Below, piece after piece: positions 11,202-24,363 of a DNA stretch of 64,000 bases. How positions within the stretch are numbered: the first letter of the stretch is position 1; every line of letters starts with the position of its first letter. The stretch covers positions 14,514,515 to 14,578,514 of the forward strand of contig NC_052359.1 in the NCBI RefSeq assembly GCF_009727055.1, in the 5' to 3' direction. Below the pieces are notes generated by a model. The model was not told the DNA's origin. It worked only from the letters and a program-made list of their open reading frames with translations, and made no database searches. Both the position numbers and the translations under genes were made by a program. This stretch comes from Benincasa hispida (Eukaryota; Streptophyta; Magnoliopsida; Cucurbitales; Cucurbitaceae).

Positions 11202-11560
11202 TTAACATATAGAGCAACTTTGTTTACTTTTTGTATTGATGAACACTTCATCATTTTCGAAATAAACTTTATAATTGTGTTCTAGCAAATAAGAGATGGA
11301 TATTAGATTCATTTTCATAGAAGGAATGTAATACACATTTTTCAAATAAATGTACTTATCTCTTATAAATAACTTCATATCTCCCACTGCTTTAGCTGAA
11401 ACAACCTCCCCGGTCCCTACCTTAAAGATTATTTCACCTTCTGTCAACTGTCTCCAGGAACTTATTTCCTATGAGATAGTACAAATATGGTCAGTGACAC
11501 CTGAATCAATTATCCAATTTTTATCATTTTCCACTAAACATGCTTTGATATCGTATAGCA
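11202..11560 (-). pseudogene. Copia D protease region
   Basis: The minus strand reads KCLVENDKN then WIIDSGVTDHIC, a copia protease site with DSG kept, and continues as TEGEIIFKVGTGEVVSAKAV. No gag nucleocapsid or capsid sequence follows upstream. At about 11561 the sequence changes to non-coding leader, so gag is deleted. Confidence 0.75.
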
Positions 11561-11994
11561 TTTCAGTGCATCGTTTAGCTCCCGTAGGTACACGATCGTC
11601 TAGTGACCAACATCATAACGACCAGCGCCTGTAGCTATACGATCGTCTACCTTTTCTTCACATCGTGTAACGCCTTGAGCTAGATGATCATTTAGCGTTT
11701 AAGCCTCAACGACGATTTTTTAGCAAAAGCTGAAAAACTGGAAACAACAGCTCGACCTTCTTCACTTGTTTCTTCAATTATATCTTAATTTCAACTCTAA
11801 TGACTCTAAATAAATTACAGACTCTTGATAACACATATAAGCTCATGAATCAAGAGCCAATTACAAATTTAATAAGAAATTAAAGAGAAATAAAATGCCA
11901 AAACTCATAAAACCATACCAGTGCATCAGTTTCATATATCTCATGAAAAACACTCACCACACCAAAATCAAACCGAATTGAATGCTTATATGAT
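11561..11994 (-). other. Copia D leader, no gene
   Basis: About 430 bases between the PBS and the protease remnant carry no convincing reading frame. They contain several ACGATCGTCTA-like words (11575-11700) of the kind seen in the copia B LTR. It is the untranslated leader plus the scar of the missing gag. Confidence 0.6.
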
Positions 11995-12008
11995 GCTCTG
12001 ATACCAAT
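11995..12008 (-). other. Copia D primer-binding site
   Basis: The minus strand reads ATTGGTATCAGAGC directly after the LTR end. TGGTATCAGAGC is the usual plant copia PBS, complementary to the initiator methionine tRNA 3' end. Confidence 0.9.
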
Positions 12009-13893
12009 TGTAGGATTGTATCAGCAACAACGAAAGCAACAAGGATCATTAAGCACTCTAATTCATTAATTTTGGTAAAATATAAAGCATGTTCTTGCAG
12101 AAACAAGTGGGTTTCAAGACATACCTTTGTAGAACTTCTTCAAAGCTCGGTTTTCAGCTGCAAACTTCTCCAAATCTTGTTGAAGACCACCTCAAGATCT
12201 TCTCCACTATTCTCTTGGTGCTCTAGATTGAGTTGTGGGACTCAAAACAAGCTTGAATCAAGGGATTTTTTTAGAAGAGCTCACAACAGCAATCTAGTTG
12301 AAGAACACCTTATTCACCACGAATTTTCAGCTAAAGTTCTATTGATTACATACCTCAAATTCACTCCAATCTTCTCATATATATTGCAAACAATCATGCA
12401 AAGAAGATGGCTGCATGAGATGCAGCTCATGCTTGGAGTAATTGAAGCCTAAAGATGGTGGGTTATGGGTGAACTATTTGAAGATGATAATGAAAAAACC
12501 ATTTTTCTATTTTGTGTATTTTTCAATTTCCAAAATCCAAATTTGATTTTAGAAAAACAATTTGATTTAAAAAAATATATATATATTATTNTTATTAATT
12601 TTACAAATTAATTTCATAAATTATTTTTCTAATAAAATTAATAAATAATTATTTAAACAATTTAAATAATTCTAATTAATTTAATATCAAATATTAAATT
12701 AATTTTTTACACAAATCCACTTTCATATATTTAAATCATATTTAAATATTAATGCTTAAAATTAAACATGTAATTATATCTCATATAATTACCAATTCCC
12801 TTAATTCTAATTTGAACGTTTCAAATTAACTTATCACGCTATTCTAAAGCTAATCCATTTACAAGCTAGTAAGGGGATCTCGCGGACCTATAGATCATGG
12901 GCTCCAACGATCCAAAATTAATTGGCTAAACTCATTAGACTGGATTAACCCCCATTCGTTAACTTATGAGTCACTCCACTAAAGCCCATAATTGAACTTC
13001 CCTCACTGTAGATATATTATGTCCACATGATTTAACCATAATTAGTAAATCGACCCTTCACAGGTTGTTCGTAATAATAGCTGGTTCAAATATCTGTTTT
13101 ACCCCGAGATTACGTATTGTTCCTTAAGTTCCTACTGATCCTCTAATGAACAACTGGTTTGTGATCCAGTCACTAAACCAAAACTTTCTCAGCCTAGTGA
13201 GAGGGTGGTGACCCTTGTTCAAGACTTGGATTTAGTACTTGAGAGAACAACTTTTTTCCTATTCCTAAATTGGGTAGGCGTGAACATCTTACACCTTATG
13301 TTCCCAGCTATCTATTAGGTCTTACCCCTGAAATGAGAGGCTTATTGAGTCGGCACTGTTGAGCCAACCCTCACCTATGCAAATCTAAGGATAATCCCAA
13401 ATATACAGGAGTTTATAGTTAGCTCAGGATTAAGATTGAGTTACCTAGGTCATCTAAGTGAAATAGTCAGTCTTATACAGTAAACAACGTTATAAAGTAA
13501 GAGTGACTTATTTCTTGGTCCGATCTTATTCAAACTCATTGTATAAGATGCCCCCATTCCTCATGTCATAACATGTACGAATTAGGATCACTTCGTATGT
13601 AGCACTTTATAACTCTTTGTAACAACTATAGAGTAGGCCGCATCTTATAGTATCACCAAAATAAGGCACCTAACCTTATTCATATACTATAGATCATTTT
13701 GACTATTTACTCGAACCTGATCCACTTTTATGTCTCCACATAAAGTTCAAGTACTCATGTAATAGTCATAGGTCTTAGTTTATTGGATTTAGACTTTCAT
13801 GTATACAATTCATAAAATCAATAATAAGTTTATTAACTATAGAAAATGTTTATCATTTTATAAACTACAAGTTTTAGGACATAAAACCCAACA
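12009..13893 (-). repeat. Copia D 5' LTR (1885 bp)
   Basis: The minus strand runs from TGTTGGGTTTTATGTCCT at 13893 to GATACAATCCTACA at 12009, followed by a PBS. It is the same family as LTR C. It contains the single ambiguous base n at 12591. The right flank is Tekay gag, so D inserted into that element. The frame at 12072-12452 is LTR sequence, not a gene. Confidence 0.85.
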
Positions 13894-14840
13894 TCACCTA
13901 CTTACATTTAAAACATATGCCTATGCCAACTAAGCAATGCCCCCAATGACGCTTCCTACATGATGCACACACGAGCCTATCCCTCCACACCCCTTCGAAC
14001 TCAAAAGCCTGTTGTTTAAAGTGTCAGAATGGCCTATTTGAGTGTTGACCCTTTTGCTGAGGCTCAAAAGTCTTCTGCTTTACTTTCTTTTTCTGCCCTG
14101 TAGAGGTTCTTACTCCCAATGATCTTCTGTACTCATCCCCCTCTTGGGAATCAGCGTCGATCCTTACGACTACCTATAGTGCCGCGACATAGGTCTTGAG
14201 GTCAAGAGCATACACGATACCTTCATAATCTGCCCCTTAAGCCCCGAATGAACCCTTACGTCATTTCCACCTCAATGGCCACTAACTCAGACGCAAAATG
14301 GGACAAGTTATCAAACTCCTGCCCATATTCTTCCACTAGCATAACCCCTTGCTTCAAATTCAGAAATTCAGCTTGCTTGTTGAACCGTGTGTTGACAGAG
14401 AAGTATTTTTCATAAAAATGCTCTTTAAACTGATCCCACGATACTAGCCTTCCGTTGGTGTTAATCATCTTTTCTGTTGATTCCCACTATATCTTCACAT
14501 TATCTGTAAGCATAAAAACTACACATTGGTATTTCTGGTCCTCTAAACACTTCATGTAACGGAAGATTGTTTTGATGGAGGGCAGTATATCTTCGCCTTT
14601 ATAAGGTCCTTCAGTGACCCATCAAAGGTATGAGGGTTGAATTTCCTGAAATCCCTCAAGTGCTTGCCTTCAAGGGATAGGTTCTACATGTTCTAGTTCT
14701 GGGGCTAGTTTGATTGCACCGACACTGGTGGTATCGGTACCTATTGAGTCAAATTTGTTCGAGCTACCTGCTGTATCACTGGATTGCAAACTAATTCTTG
14801 TATTTTTCCCATCCAAGATGATGTTACAACTTCTCCATAC
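13894..14840 (-). pseudogene. Tekay-type Ty3/gypsy gag, distal part
   Basis: Minus-strand reading gives the plant chromovirus gag core: LRDFRKFNPHTFDGSL, RYMKCLEDQKYQC, WDQFKEHFYEKYFS, EFLNLKQG and EEYGQEFDNLSHFA (14256-14468). Near 13900-13960 it gives a gypsy zinc knuckle (CASCRKRHWGHC and CFKCK). Several stops are present. The reading is in phase with the gag start at 27459-27652 once the CACTA element and the hAT MITE between them are disregarded. It ends on the left at the LTR of copia D. Confidence 0.85.
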
Positions 14841-15328
14841 TAGGGTGGTCATTCAAATCGCAAAAACCGAACGTTTCTAAAAACCAAACTGAACAGAATC
14901 GAAAACTCAGTGAAACCGAAAAATCGGTTCGATTTCGGTTTGAAAGAAATTTTGAAACCAAATTAATTCGGTTCGATTTGGTTTCACTTTCGAAAATATA
15001 ATTTGAAACCGAACCGAACTGTTTTTAACTAATATATATATATATATATAATATATATATTTAAAAAGAGTAAAACGAATTTAAAATCGAACTGCTTTTA
15101 ATTTAAGAACAAAATCGATTTAAAACCAAACCGAACGAACCACTTTTTTAATTAAAAAGAATATAACATGGATTTTTTTAAAATGCCAACCGAATTTGAA
15201 ACTGAATCGAACCGCATATTGAGGTTCGGTTCGATTCAATTTGAACCAATAAATCGGTTTGGTTCAGTTTCACATTTTAAAAAAATTCGGTTCGGTTTGG
15301 TGGTCAAACCGAACCGTTTCCACCCCTA
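14841..15328. mobile_element. hAT-type MITE, 488 bp
   Basis: The element starts TAGGGTGG and ends CCACCCCTA, short inverted termini of hAT type. It is flanked by a perfect 8-bp direct repeat CTCCATAC (14833-14840 and 15329-15336). Inside are many GGTTCGGTTT and AAACCGAACC words on both strands and an (AT)n run near 15030-15060. No transposase frame exists, so it is non-autonomous. The duplicated octamer spans the Tekay/CACTA boundary. Confidence 0.88.
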
Positions 15329-15336
15329 CTCCATAC

Positions 15337-15440
15337 TATAACAAATACTACTTTCCATAGCATTTAATTATAGCATTATTTCATAAAGCTATTTAAAAAC
15401 AAACACGCAATATTGCTTTACAAAAAAAAAAAAAAAAAAA
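15337..15440. repeat. Left subterminal repeats of the CACTA element
   Basis: Short copies of ATAGCATTT and ATAAAGCTATTT follow the left terminus, ending in an A-run at 15421-15440. They mirror the much longer repeat zone at the right end. Confidence 0.6.
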
Positions 15441-18400
15441 GATGCTAACAATTAAAAAAAGGCATATTCGTCCGTGTTTATGCTTGCTTATGTAGGGTTT
15501 TTGATAACCATGAGGGCGGATTGTGTTATTTCGTATCTGTATCGCAAACAAAACGTTGATTCTTCGATTGATGTTGAACTTCAAGGTAATAATGTTGTGA
15601 TTACACCTATGAACTCTTTTGATTTGAAATTAAAAAAAAAAAAAAAATTGAGAACGGGAGGCCTCAGCCAACTTTTAAGCATTGTTTGCCTATAACCTAG
15701 TTGAAGAGGTATTAAATATTGCATAAACGGCTACACCGAGGATCACACGGGCTGGATCTAATTAGTGTAGGAACCGACACATATACATCCTAAAATTTTG
15801 ATTTGTTTTTTTGAGTGATATACTATGCTTTTTCTTTCAAGGTCGCCTTTTTTGTTATCAAATCTACTTTTAATTCTAAATAAGTTTCTCATATTTGTCT
15901 CTTATATTTCTCTTGAATCTCTCTTCTGTGTTTTACCATGCTCGAGGTAATTTTATTTTGTTCTGAAGGTATGTTCTAGAAATTTCATATGTTGCAAATT
16001 TTCATAATTAATTAACTATGTTTTTTTAGGCAGAGACTAAATCCATCCTTATGAGCTAAAAATAATCTAGGGGATGATGCATTTGATTTTTGCAACAAAC
16101 ATTAAGTTACTGAATATATATATACTCTCTAGTAACTTCTCATGAGAAGTAAAGGAGAAACTATTCAACCCATTTAGGAAAAATATGCAAGTGATCAAGA
16201 AGTTTTGTGGTCTGTAACTCCTTGTGTCTTCCTTTGGTTGTCGTCAATATAGTTATCATGAATAGGACTATCATATAGATAATTTTTTTCCTTAATAAAA
16301 TAATTAATAATTTGCAACCAAATGGAAAGTAGTTTTTCTTTTAAAACAATTGTATTGGTCTTTTGTCAGAGTTATTTTGCCTTCTAAAAGCAAGGAACAT
16401 TCTTCACTTTTAAAATGAAATATTTACTATAGTTTGGTCTTAAGTCAAAGTTGAGTGTGATCGTGTTTTATAATCTTTGCCTAGGTATGTTAGTTTTGAA
16501 ATTCTAGTTTAATGGTTTGAGATTATAGCTTAATTATGTGTCCGATGGTGCTGTAGTTTCTATAGTGACATACTTTGTGATTTTGATTATTTTATGACTT
16601 TGGGAATATATATGTCATGTTTTAAGTCTAACTTGGGTAATGTAAGTAGATCTAAAGTTAATTACTTGATTTGCATGGTTGGATGAAAAACAAGGTATGA
16701 GTTCCAACCTTATGTTTGTACTATTTGCTATTTCTAGTTTTGCTACTTTCTATGTACTTTTATTTACTTATAGTGGTTATCTTTTCGGATAAGAATAACA
16801 GTTATGTATACTAACATGTATCATTCTCACTATGTTTTACATTTGATTCTAACTATTGGTTTTGACTTAGTTTTCACTATTAGAATACTTAAAAGGTTTA
16901 TTAGTTGATTCATTCTAACTCAGTGCAATAAATCATGTATGAACTGCAGTGAAACTCTGGTAAATGAAATGATATGGTATGGCTGGAATCGAAAGTCACA
17001 CGAAATTGAGTCTCCTATCACATTGGCACAAGTATATACCAAAGTGCTAGCATAGTGACTTGGAAACATTTCAAAGGTCATTGCAATTTTAAACTGCAAA
17101 TTTTTAAGACATACAAGACTTGATAAATGATTTTGCTTCTTCACTTTTTGTAAGAACATATACACGGTTTTTTTTTGTCCTAATAACAAATTTTATATTG
17201 AGTACAATGTTTTTGGTTTTTGTTGTTAGGGTGCTAGTCTTCTAAGTTAATTTTCTCATGAGACTTGAAAATGAAGTCCCAGGTAATATGAAAATATATT
17301 AGATAGTTGTTGGAGTTGGATTCTTCACCTTCAATAGTTTTATTTTTTAAAATATTCAAGTTGGTTCTCTTTGTGGCCTTGTTGCTTTTTTGTTTTAGCA
17401 ATTTTGCTCTCTTGCTTCTTTATTTTTCGTTCTGTTTTATTTTTTGTACTTTTAGATCCAAAGATTATTGAAAAATTTGTTGATCAACATATTTTTTCTA
17501 TAAGCTATAGATTGTAGTACACAATTTATATAAACACTCTAGAATAGTTATTTATTGTTATTAATATATTATGAATGATGTTAGTTGCTAAATATTTGGT
17601 TTAGTTATGACTCTAAAACTAGCTGTTTTAAATTTACATTGTTCTATGATATTAACCATCCTACTACATGTATGTTTCTCTAGCTAAGATTACAAAGGAT
17701 TAAAACAAACTCTTTGAGATCTATTAGTATGAATTAGGTGATGCTAAAGTTGTCGAAGTATTGGTGAGAGTGTTATCTTTCTATGTATTACTATTCTCTA
17801 GCTAGTTTTAGTTATGAGTGCAAGCATTATTAATGGTATGACAAAGCACTAAATAGTTCTTTAGGTTCATTAATTTGGTCAAGAATACAAGTTTTGTTCA
17901 TTAACATGTATTCTTCTCTATATGTTATGAGTCTAACTATTTATTTGACTAAGTTTTCACTATCAAAATATTACTTAGTTAAGTTTGTTTTTTTAGGCTA
18001 CTTAATAAGTTTGTTAGTAAAGAGAGTTATCTAAATTGTTTGGATATATTAGTCTCCTAGTGCTTATGCTTTATGGTTTTGTAAGTGAAGCTATTTGGCT
18101 ATGATAAACTATACACAATCCATCAAATGGAATGTTGAGATTTATATATCCTTCTCATTTGAACTTGATTCTCATCTTAGCAAGTGTTATCATAAAAGTT
18201 GTTTTGCTGCCTCTCTCACCTTCCCATATCCAAATCAAATACAACCAAGAGGTTTGAAACAAGATCTAATCATCAAGGTTTACTCTTTTTCTAAGTCCCC
18301 TGTTAATAGTATTTTGTGTTTTCCTATTAGTTGAAGTTGGTCAATGCTAAAATTTAAGTAAACAAGGTTTTTGTTATCTTAGTCATACACATAACCGTCT

Positions 18401-19052
18401 TTGGTATTGAATATGAATGCTATGAATGCTAATGACACATTAATGTTACAAATATATGAAGTTATATTTCTTTGTGGATCTCTCTCTAGTATTGACATAC
18501 ATGGCTTATATAAATTATTTGGTATCTTTTCCCATCGTAACAATTCTTCCCCTTTACTATATAAATATTTATAAGTCCTAAAACTAGAGTTTCTTTGATC
18601 TTTTCGCTGCAACACGTTTTTATTTCAGGGATTATGGGGTTAAAAGATTTGGGTTCATATACTTGGAAAAATTCCTGACACATGTACATAAATTTTAAAA
18701 TGCGTATGGTGCTCCTTAGGAGAGGTCAAAGGTACCTCCCAAAATTGACAAAAAAAAAAAAAAAATGATCTGTTTTATTTAAGTTCTTTCGATGGGTGAG
18801 TTATAAATTTTAGATCATGTTCTGTTTATTTTATTTTATTTTTTGTATTATTGTTCTATTTGCTTTGATTAGCCGAGCGAGTCATTAGCTGTCTCTCTTT
18901 ATTGTGTTTGCTTGAAAGAAGTTTTCTTCTATTTCTTACATTTAGCTAGTGAGCTATCGATTATCAGTACCCTATTACTTTTTTTTCTTTTAAAAGGGAC
19001 CTATTAGGTTTTGATTCTTGACTTGATTTTGAGGAGAAAAGAATGTTAAATG
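15441..19052. other. CACTA interior, no recognisable gene
   Basis: About 3.6 kb of T-rich sequence holds only short frames. The frame at 15474-15695 ends in a poly-K run encoded by an A-tract and matches nothing I know. There are A-runs near 15632 and 18749. It could be captured intronic DNA or decayed transposase sequence. I cannot tell which. Confidence 0.4.
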
Positions 19053-19266
19053 TGATGAAAATAAAAGATGAAGGAGAAGAAGAGCACAAATGGTTTACAT
19101 GGAAAATCTTAGAACCAGGGAGGAAAAACTACGATAGAGACTTATTTTTATTATTGAAGTTATACAAAATACAGGAAGACTTGCTCAAATAAATAGACAG
19201 ATGGAAACCCTAGGCCCATAAGAAAATTACAAAAAGGCCCCTAGGGCAAAGTAACTATTTTCAATA
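19053..19266 (-). repeat. Copia R 3' LTR
   Basis: 214 bp. The minus-strand start reads TATTGAAAATAG (TG changed to TA) and the end TTTTCATCA. It is preceded on the minus strand by the PPT CAACTTGAGGGAGAG (19267-19281). Confidence 0.92.
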
Positions 19267-19370
19267 CTCTCCCTCAAGTTGAGGCATAGATATCAGTAAG
19301 ACCCAACTTGTTGATGCAATAATCAAAACTCCGTCTTCAACAACCCCTTTGTAAGAACATCTGCAACTTG

Positions 19371-21021
19371 CTAATTAGAAGGAATGTAGAGAATGCATAT
19401 GCTTCCATTGTCCATTCTCTTCTTGATTAAATGTCTGTCAATTTTGACGTGTTTGGTTCTATCATATTGGACCAGATTGTTTGCAATTCTTATTGCTACT
19501 TTATTGTCACATAACAATTTCATCGGAAGCTCACTGTCTTGATGAAGATCTGTCAACACTTTCTTCAACCAGATTTCTTCACATATCCCTAAACTCATGA
19601 CCTTGTACTCGGCTTCTGCATTACTTCTGGCAACTACCCCTTGTTTTTTACTTCTCCAAATGACCAGATTGCCCCAGATAAAAGTGCAATACCCAGACGT
19701 TGACTTTCTATTAACAGTAGACCCAACCCATTACGAATCAGTATATGCTTCAATGCAACGTTTATTTGACTTCCTGAACAGTAGGTTCTTACCAGGAGTA
19801 TCCTTCAGATACTGTAAAATGCGTTCAACAACTGTCATATGTTTCTCGTAGGGAGCCTGTATGAATTGACTGACAACACTCACTACATATGATATATCAG
19901 GTCTAGTGTGAGATAAATAGATCAACTTCCCGACTAATCATTGATACCTCTCTTTACTGACAGGAGCTCCATTGTTAGTATTGCTCAGTTTTGTATTATA
20001 CTCCGCAGGGGTGTCCGGTTTACACTCAGTCATTCCTTTTTCCTTGAGAAGATCAAGAGTGTACTTTCGTTGAGAGATTGAGATATCCTCCTTCAATCGA
20101 GCCAACTCCATCCCAAGAAAGTACCGCAATTTTTCCAGATCTTTAATTTCAAATTCTTCGGCCATCTTTGTTTTAAGTCTCATAATTTCAACATTATCGT
20201 CACCGGACAACACAATGTCATCAACATAAACAATAGGCACTGCGATCTTTCCTGAACCAAACTTCTTTGTGAACGGGTGGTCTGAGTGCCCTTGATTATA
20301 CCCCTGTGCTTTAACAAATGTGTTGAATCTGCCAAACCAGGCTCTTGGAGACTGTTTCAACGTATACAATGACTTTAATCTACAAACCTGGTACTTAAAC
20401 TAGTTCTCGAAGCTAGGTGGAGGGCTCATATAGACTTCTTCTTCAAGTTCTCCATTAAGAAACGCATTATTTACATCTAATTGATAAAGAGACCAATCTT
20501 TATTAATAACAACATATAACAACACCCGGATCATACTGAGTTTGGCTATAGGGGAGAATGTCTCAAAGTAATCTATACCAAAAGGTTTGAATAAAGTCTT
20601 TGGAAACTAGACTAGCCTTGTATTTGTCAATTGTACCATTAGACTTGTACTTAACAGTGAAAACCCATTTACATCCAATCGTCTTGTGCCCCTTAGGAAG
20701 AACAACCTGTTCCTATGTCCCATTTTTCTCTAGAGCTCTCATTTCTTCCATAACTGTAGCCTTCCACTTAGGAGTTTTCATGGCAACATGTATACTATTT
20801 GGAACCACCACTGTATCTAGGCTGGTAGTGAGAGTCTTAAACTTGGGAGATAGGTTACTGTACGTCATATAACTATGCATAGGGAACTTTGTACATGATC
20901 TCGTCCCTTTTCTCAGAGTAATGGGAAGATCGAGAGACACATCACAGCTTTTCTCCTTTCTTAGTTTCCTACTGCAATCGGTCGTCTGTTCCATGGGCCT
21001 TTCTTTAGAAGGACCTTCCAC
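19371..21021 (-). pseudogene. Copia R reverse transcriptase and RNase H
   Basis: Frames at 20713-21021 (RT N-terminus, MKTPKWKATVMEEMRALEKN), 19938-20369 (YTLKQSPRAWFGRFNTFVKA, VYVDDIVLSGDD, GMELARLKEDISISQRKY), 19731-19925 (YLSHTRPDISYVVSVVSQF) and 19371-19598 (WLKKVLTDLHQDSELPMKLL, CDNKVAIRIANN) cover RT and RNase H. The catalytic YVDD box is intact, unlike YVND in copia B and D. Frameshifts between blocks and a stop in the thumb region break the polyprotein. Confidence 0.92.
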
Positions 21022-21045
21022 ACAATCACCTTCCTTTGCACTGTT

Positions 21046-22552
21046 TTAATTTTCTGGAGCTATTTTCTCAGTATTGTTCTTTCTAGCAGTCTCTTCATCC
21101 TTCTCAGTTCCTTCTGTTTTCTCAGCATTGTCACCTCTTTCTGTATCCTTATCCACTCTACAAGTATTAGTCTCAACACAATCATCATCACAAGCAGGAA
21201 TGCACGCACCTGAAGCTGAGATTGAGTCAGACTCATGAATTGGAGTCGGAGAAACGGCAGATGGCACTGTTTCTTTCCTGAGATTCTTCCTATAGTATGT
21301 TATCCAAGGGACTTGATTGGTAGGAAGGACATGATCAACATGTTTAGGTTCAACCGACAATTCCGAGGGAATGGAATACATGGACCAATTAGCCTCTTCG
21401 CTAGGACTCTCCCCCTAAAGAGGACTAATGGGAAAGAAAGGCTCATTCTCAAGAAAGGTGACATCCATGGAAACAAAGTATTTTCGAGACAAGGGATGAT
21501 AACATTTATACCCACGCTGATGGAGAGGATACCCAACAAAGAAAAATCTCTGGGCACGAGGGGTAAATTTCGTACGATTTGGACCGTGGGTATGAACAAA
21601 AACAACACTACCAAACACTCGGAGCGGTACATCTGGGATTAGCCGGGTGTTGGGATACGACTCTTTGAAACAGTCAAGGGGAGTGTGAAAGTCTAAAACA
21701 CGGGAAGGCATGCAGTTGATGAGGTGGTCCGCAGTGAGAATAACATCTCCCCATAGATAGGAAGAAAGAGAGGTATCATAAAGGAACGAACGACTTCTAC
21801 CAAATACCTATTTTTCCTCTCGGCTACTCCATTCTGCTGAGGAGTGTAGGCACAGAGCTTTGATGGACAATCCCTTTAGAAGCTAGGAAGTCCCGGAAAG
21901 AGTTGTTAACAAACTCACACCCATTGTCACTTCGTAAAATTGCAATTTGTGTTGAACTGGGTTTCCACGGTAGCATAGAATTGCTAGAACACAGAAGACA
22001 CCTCAGACTTATTGGCCAAAAGGAAAACCCAGGTAAGCCTGGTATGGTCGTCAATAAAGGTGACAAACCAACGGTTGCATGTAGACGTGGTGGTTGGTGA
22101 GGAACCTCAGACATCACTGTGGATAAGATTAAATGGTCTAGATGGTTTGTAAGGCTAAGAATTAAAGGGGACACGACTTTGTTTGCCCGGATACACAAAT
22201 TGCAATGTAAGGACGATATATTAATATTATGAAATAAATGCGGAAATAGATACTTCATGTATTGAAAATTAGGATGTCCAAGACGGTAATGGCATAACAT
22301 AAAATCAGTCTCAACAGTAGAAAAATTTTAAAAAATGAAACTAGTTCTATAACAATCCCTAGAAGAAGTATCATCAGTCAGGAAATAGAGCCCTCTATCA
22401 TGCCGGGCAGTGCCAATCGTCATCCCCGAGCTCAGATCCTGAACTAAAATAGAGTCAGGTGAGAAAACAGTCTGACAATTCAAGTCTCTTGTAATTTTAC
22501 TGATAGATAATAAGTTGTATGAAATCTTAGGGACATGCAACACATCATGCAA
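21046..22552 (-). pseudogene. Copia R integrase and linker
   Basis: Minus-strand frames give the pre-integrase zone (HDVLHVPKISYNLLSISKIT, then HYRLGHPNFQYMKYLFP), the core (ILRSDNGCEFVNNSFRDFL) and the C-terminal zone at 21415-21711 (RVFGSVVFVHTHGPNRTKFT, then KCYHPLSRKYFVSMDVTFLE). 21046-21381 is the acidic, low-complexity spacer before RT. Plus-strand frames here are antisense shadows. Confidence 0.9.
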
Positions 22553-22579
22553 TATAAGACCCTCAAAAGGAGAGAGATG

Positions 22580-24351
22580 TCATTTTCTTGCAATAAGGGC
22601 AAAAGACCCATCTACGATTCTAATTCTTTCATTGTTGGTGCTCGGGTGGTATGATATAAAGTGATTAGAAGAACTAGTTAGGTGATCTGTGGCTCTTGAA
22701 TCCACAATCCAGGGTTTTTTTTTACCATTAATGCTAATAAGACTGAAGGACTGAGCCATACTTGAGTGTGCAACAGCACTGACCCCAACAACACTTAAGT
22801 TATTTTGACCATCTGCTTGAGTTTGAGCCTGGGTTTTGTCACTCGTCGAATCACTCATCAGAGCTCGTCCGGGGCCAGACTTGTCTTATGACTGACGTCA
22901 TCTATTATTTGGAGGTTTCTCATTTAGCTTCCAGCATTGGTTTTTTGTATGCCATGGCTTTTTGCAGTGCTCATAAACATGTGGAGGTTTCTTATCACTG
23001 TCAGGTCCAGAGGATTTCGTAGCAAAAGCGGCAACATCAGTAGATGTAACTATTGGATTATTCATCGCACTAGATCCGTCTTCTTCCAAGCGTATTTCAA
23101 AACACACCTCTATAAGAGACGACGTAGGACGTTAACCCAATATCCTGCTACGAACACCATCAAATTTGAATTTAGCCCAACTACAAAATCATACACTCGA
23201 TCAGCTTTTTCAATTTTTGAATACTGAGTCCCGTCATGTGTACATTTCCAGATAATTCCACGGCATAGGTCCATCTCTTGCCATAATAGGGATAATTTGT
23301 TGAAGTATGATGTCACGTCCATGGTCCCTTCTTGCATTCGTGGACTTGCTTGCGTAAGGTATATAGACGGGATGCATTCTGCTTCTTTGAATACAGTTGT
23401 TGCACTGCATCCCAAATATCTTTGGCAGTCATCGTATAGAGTAACAGTCTGCCTATTTGGGGTTCCATGTTGTTCACCAGAACTGATCGTAACAACGAGT
23501 CTTCCGCTTTCCAGATGCGTTCTTGGGGGGTTACCAGGTTCAGATTTTGGTATCTCTCCAATTAGATACCCAAATTTTTGTCTTCCTTCCAGAGCCATTC
23601 TGATGGATTGTGACTAGGAGAAATAATTTTGGTCATTCAGTTTTTCTCCAATAATAATTCTTGCAGAATTTTCCATTGATCCAGACCATAAATTTGCAGT
23701 AGGTAAAGTATGAAAAGAATTTACCAGGTTTTCGGAATACAACGGAAGATTGGTTGGCTTTGGTTGAGCACTTTGTGGGTTTGTGCCAATAACCATTCCA
23801 AAATCCGCAATCTGTTGCTGAAGATAAGCAAATTGCCTTTGAATCTCAATAGGGAAAACACCCATAGACCGCTCATTGCCCCTATCTCCATTCAAAGTTG
23901 TGGGATTGAAGTTATGAGTCACGCTGCTGCTGTCGGATGTGGCTGGACCAATTGGCGGTGACTGCTGCTTAACGAAAATCCGCTGCTAGTCGAGTCGATG
24001 AGATTGACGCGACTTGTCGTCTGCAGTCGAGAGTTTGAGGCCGTCTGGGTTGGCGCGATCCACGGCTGAGCTAACGGCTGGGCATCGAACAACTGGTTGT
24101 CGTCGAAGGGTTGGGGCGATCCTTACCACGCGCGATCTGGGCGCCATTGAAGAGCTGGGTACGATCCGGTCTGACCGTCGATCGGTTGGGCTGTCTCCAT
24201 GGCTGGGGTTGTCTGTCCGACACTGATCTGTTGAAAAAGACGTGGTAAAGCAGCCTCTAGGTACTGTTGGACAGCCTCCTTAATCATGGCAGCCATCTTG
24301 GAGTTGGTCGTCGAAGGGGACTCATCAATGCGGCTAGGGTTTCGTCGCCTT
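22580..24351 (-). pseudogene. Copia R gag and protease
   Basis: 22580-22858 holds the protease site IVDSRATDHLTSSSNHF, with DSGA changed to DSRA. 22898-23107 holds a CCHC-like knuckle (YEHCKKPWHTKNQCWKL). 23110-23598 and 23614-23922 hold the gag capsid (IIIGEKLNDQNYFS, MALEGRQKFGYLIGEIP, TSYFNKLSLLWQEMDL). 24123-24351 is the gag N-terminus or leader. The knuckle cysteine pattern is degraded and frames change several times. Confidence 0.88.
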
Positions 24352-24363
24352 GCTCTAATACCA
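24352..24363 (-). other. Copia R primer-binding site
   Basis: The minus strand reads TGGTATTAGAGC directly after the LTR end. This is the initiator methionine tRNA-type PBS with one C-to-T change. Confidence 0.88.

Noticed and set aside
15474..15695. Short plus-strand frame as a gene
   Set aside because: It ends in a lysine run from an A-tract, has no recognised motif and lies in non-coding-looking CACTA interior.
21235..21642. 135-codon plus-strand frame
   Set aside because: It lies antisense to the integrase C-terminus and spacer of copia R and has no family resemblance.
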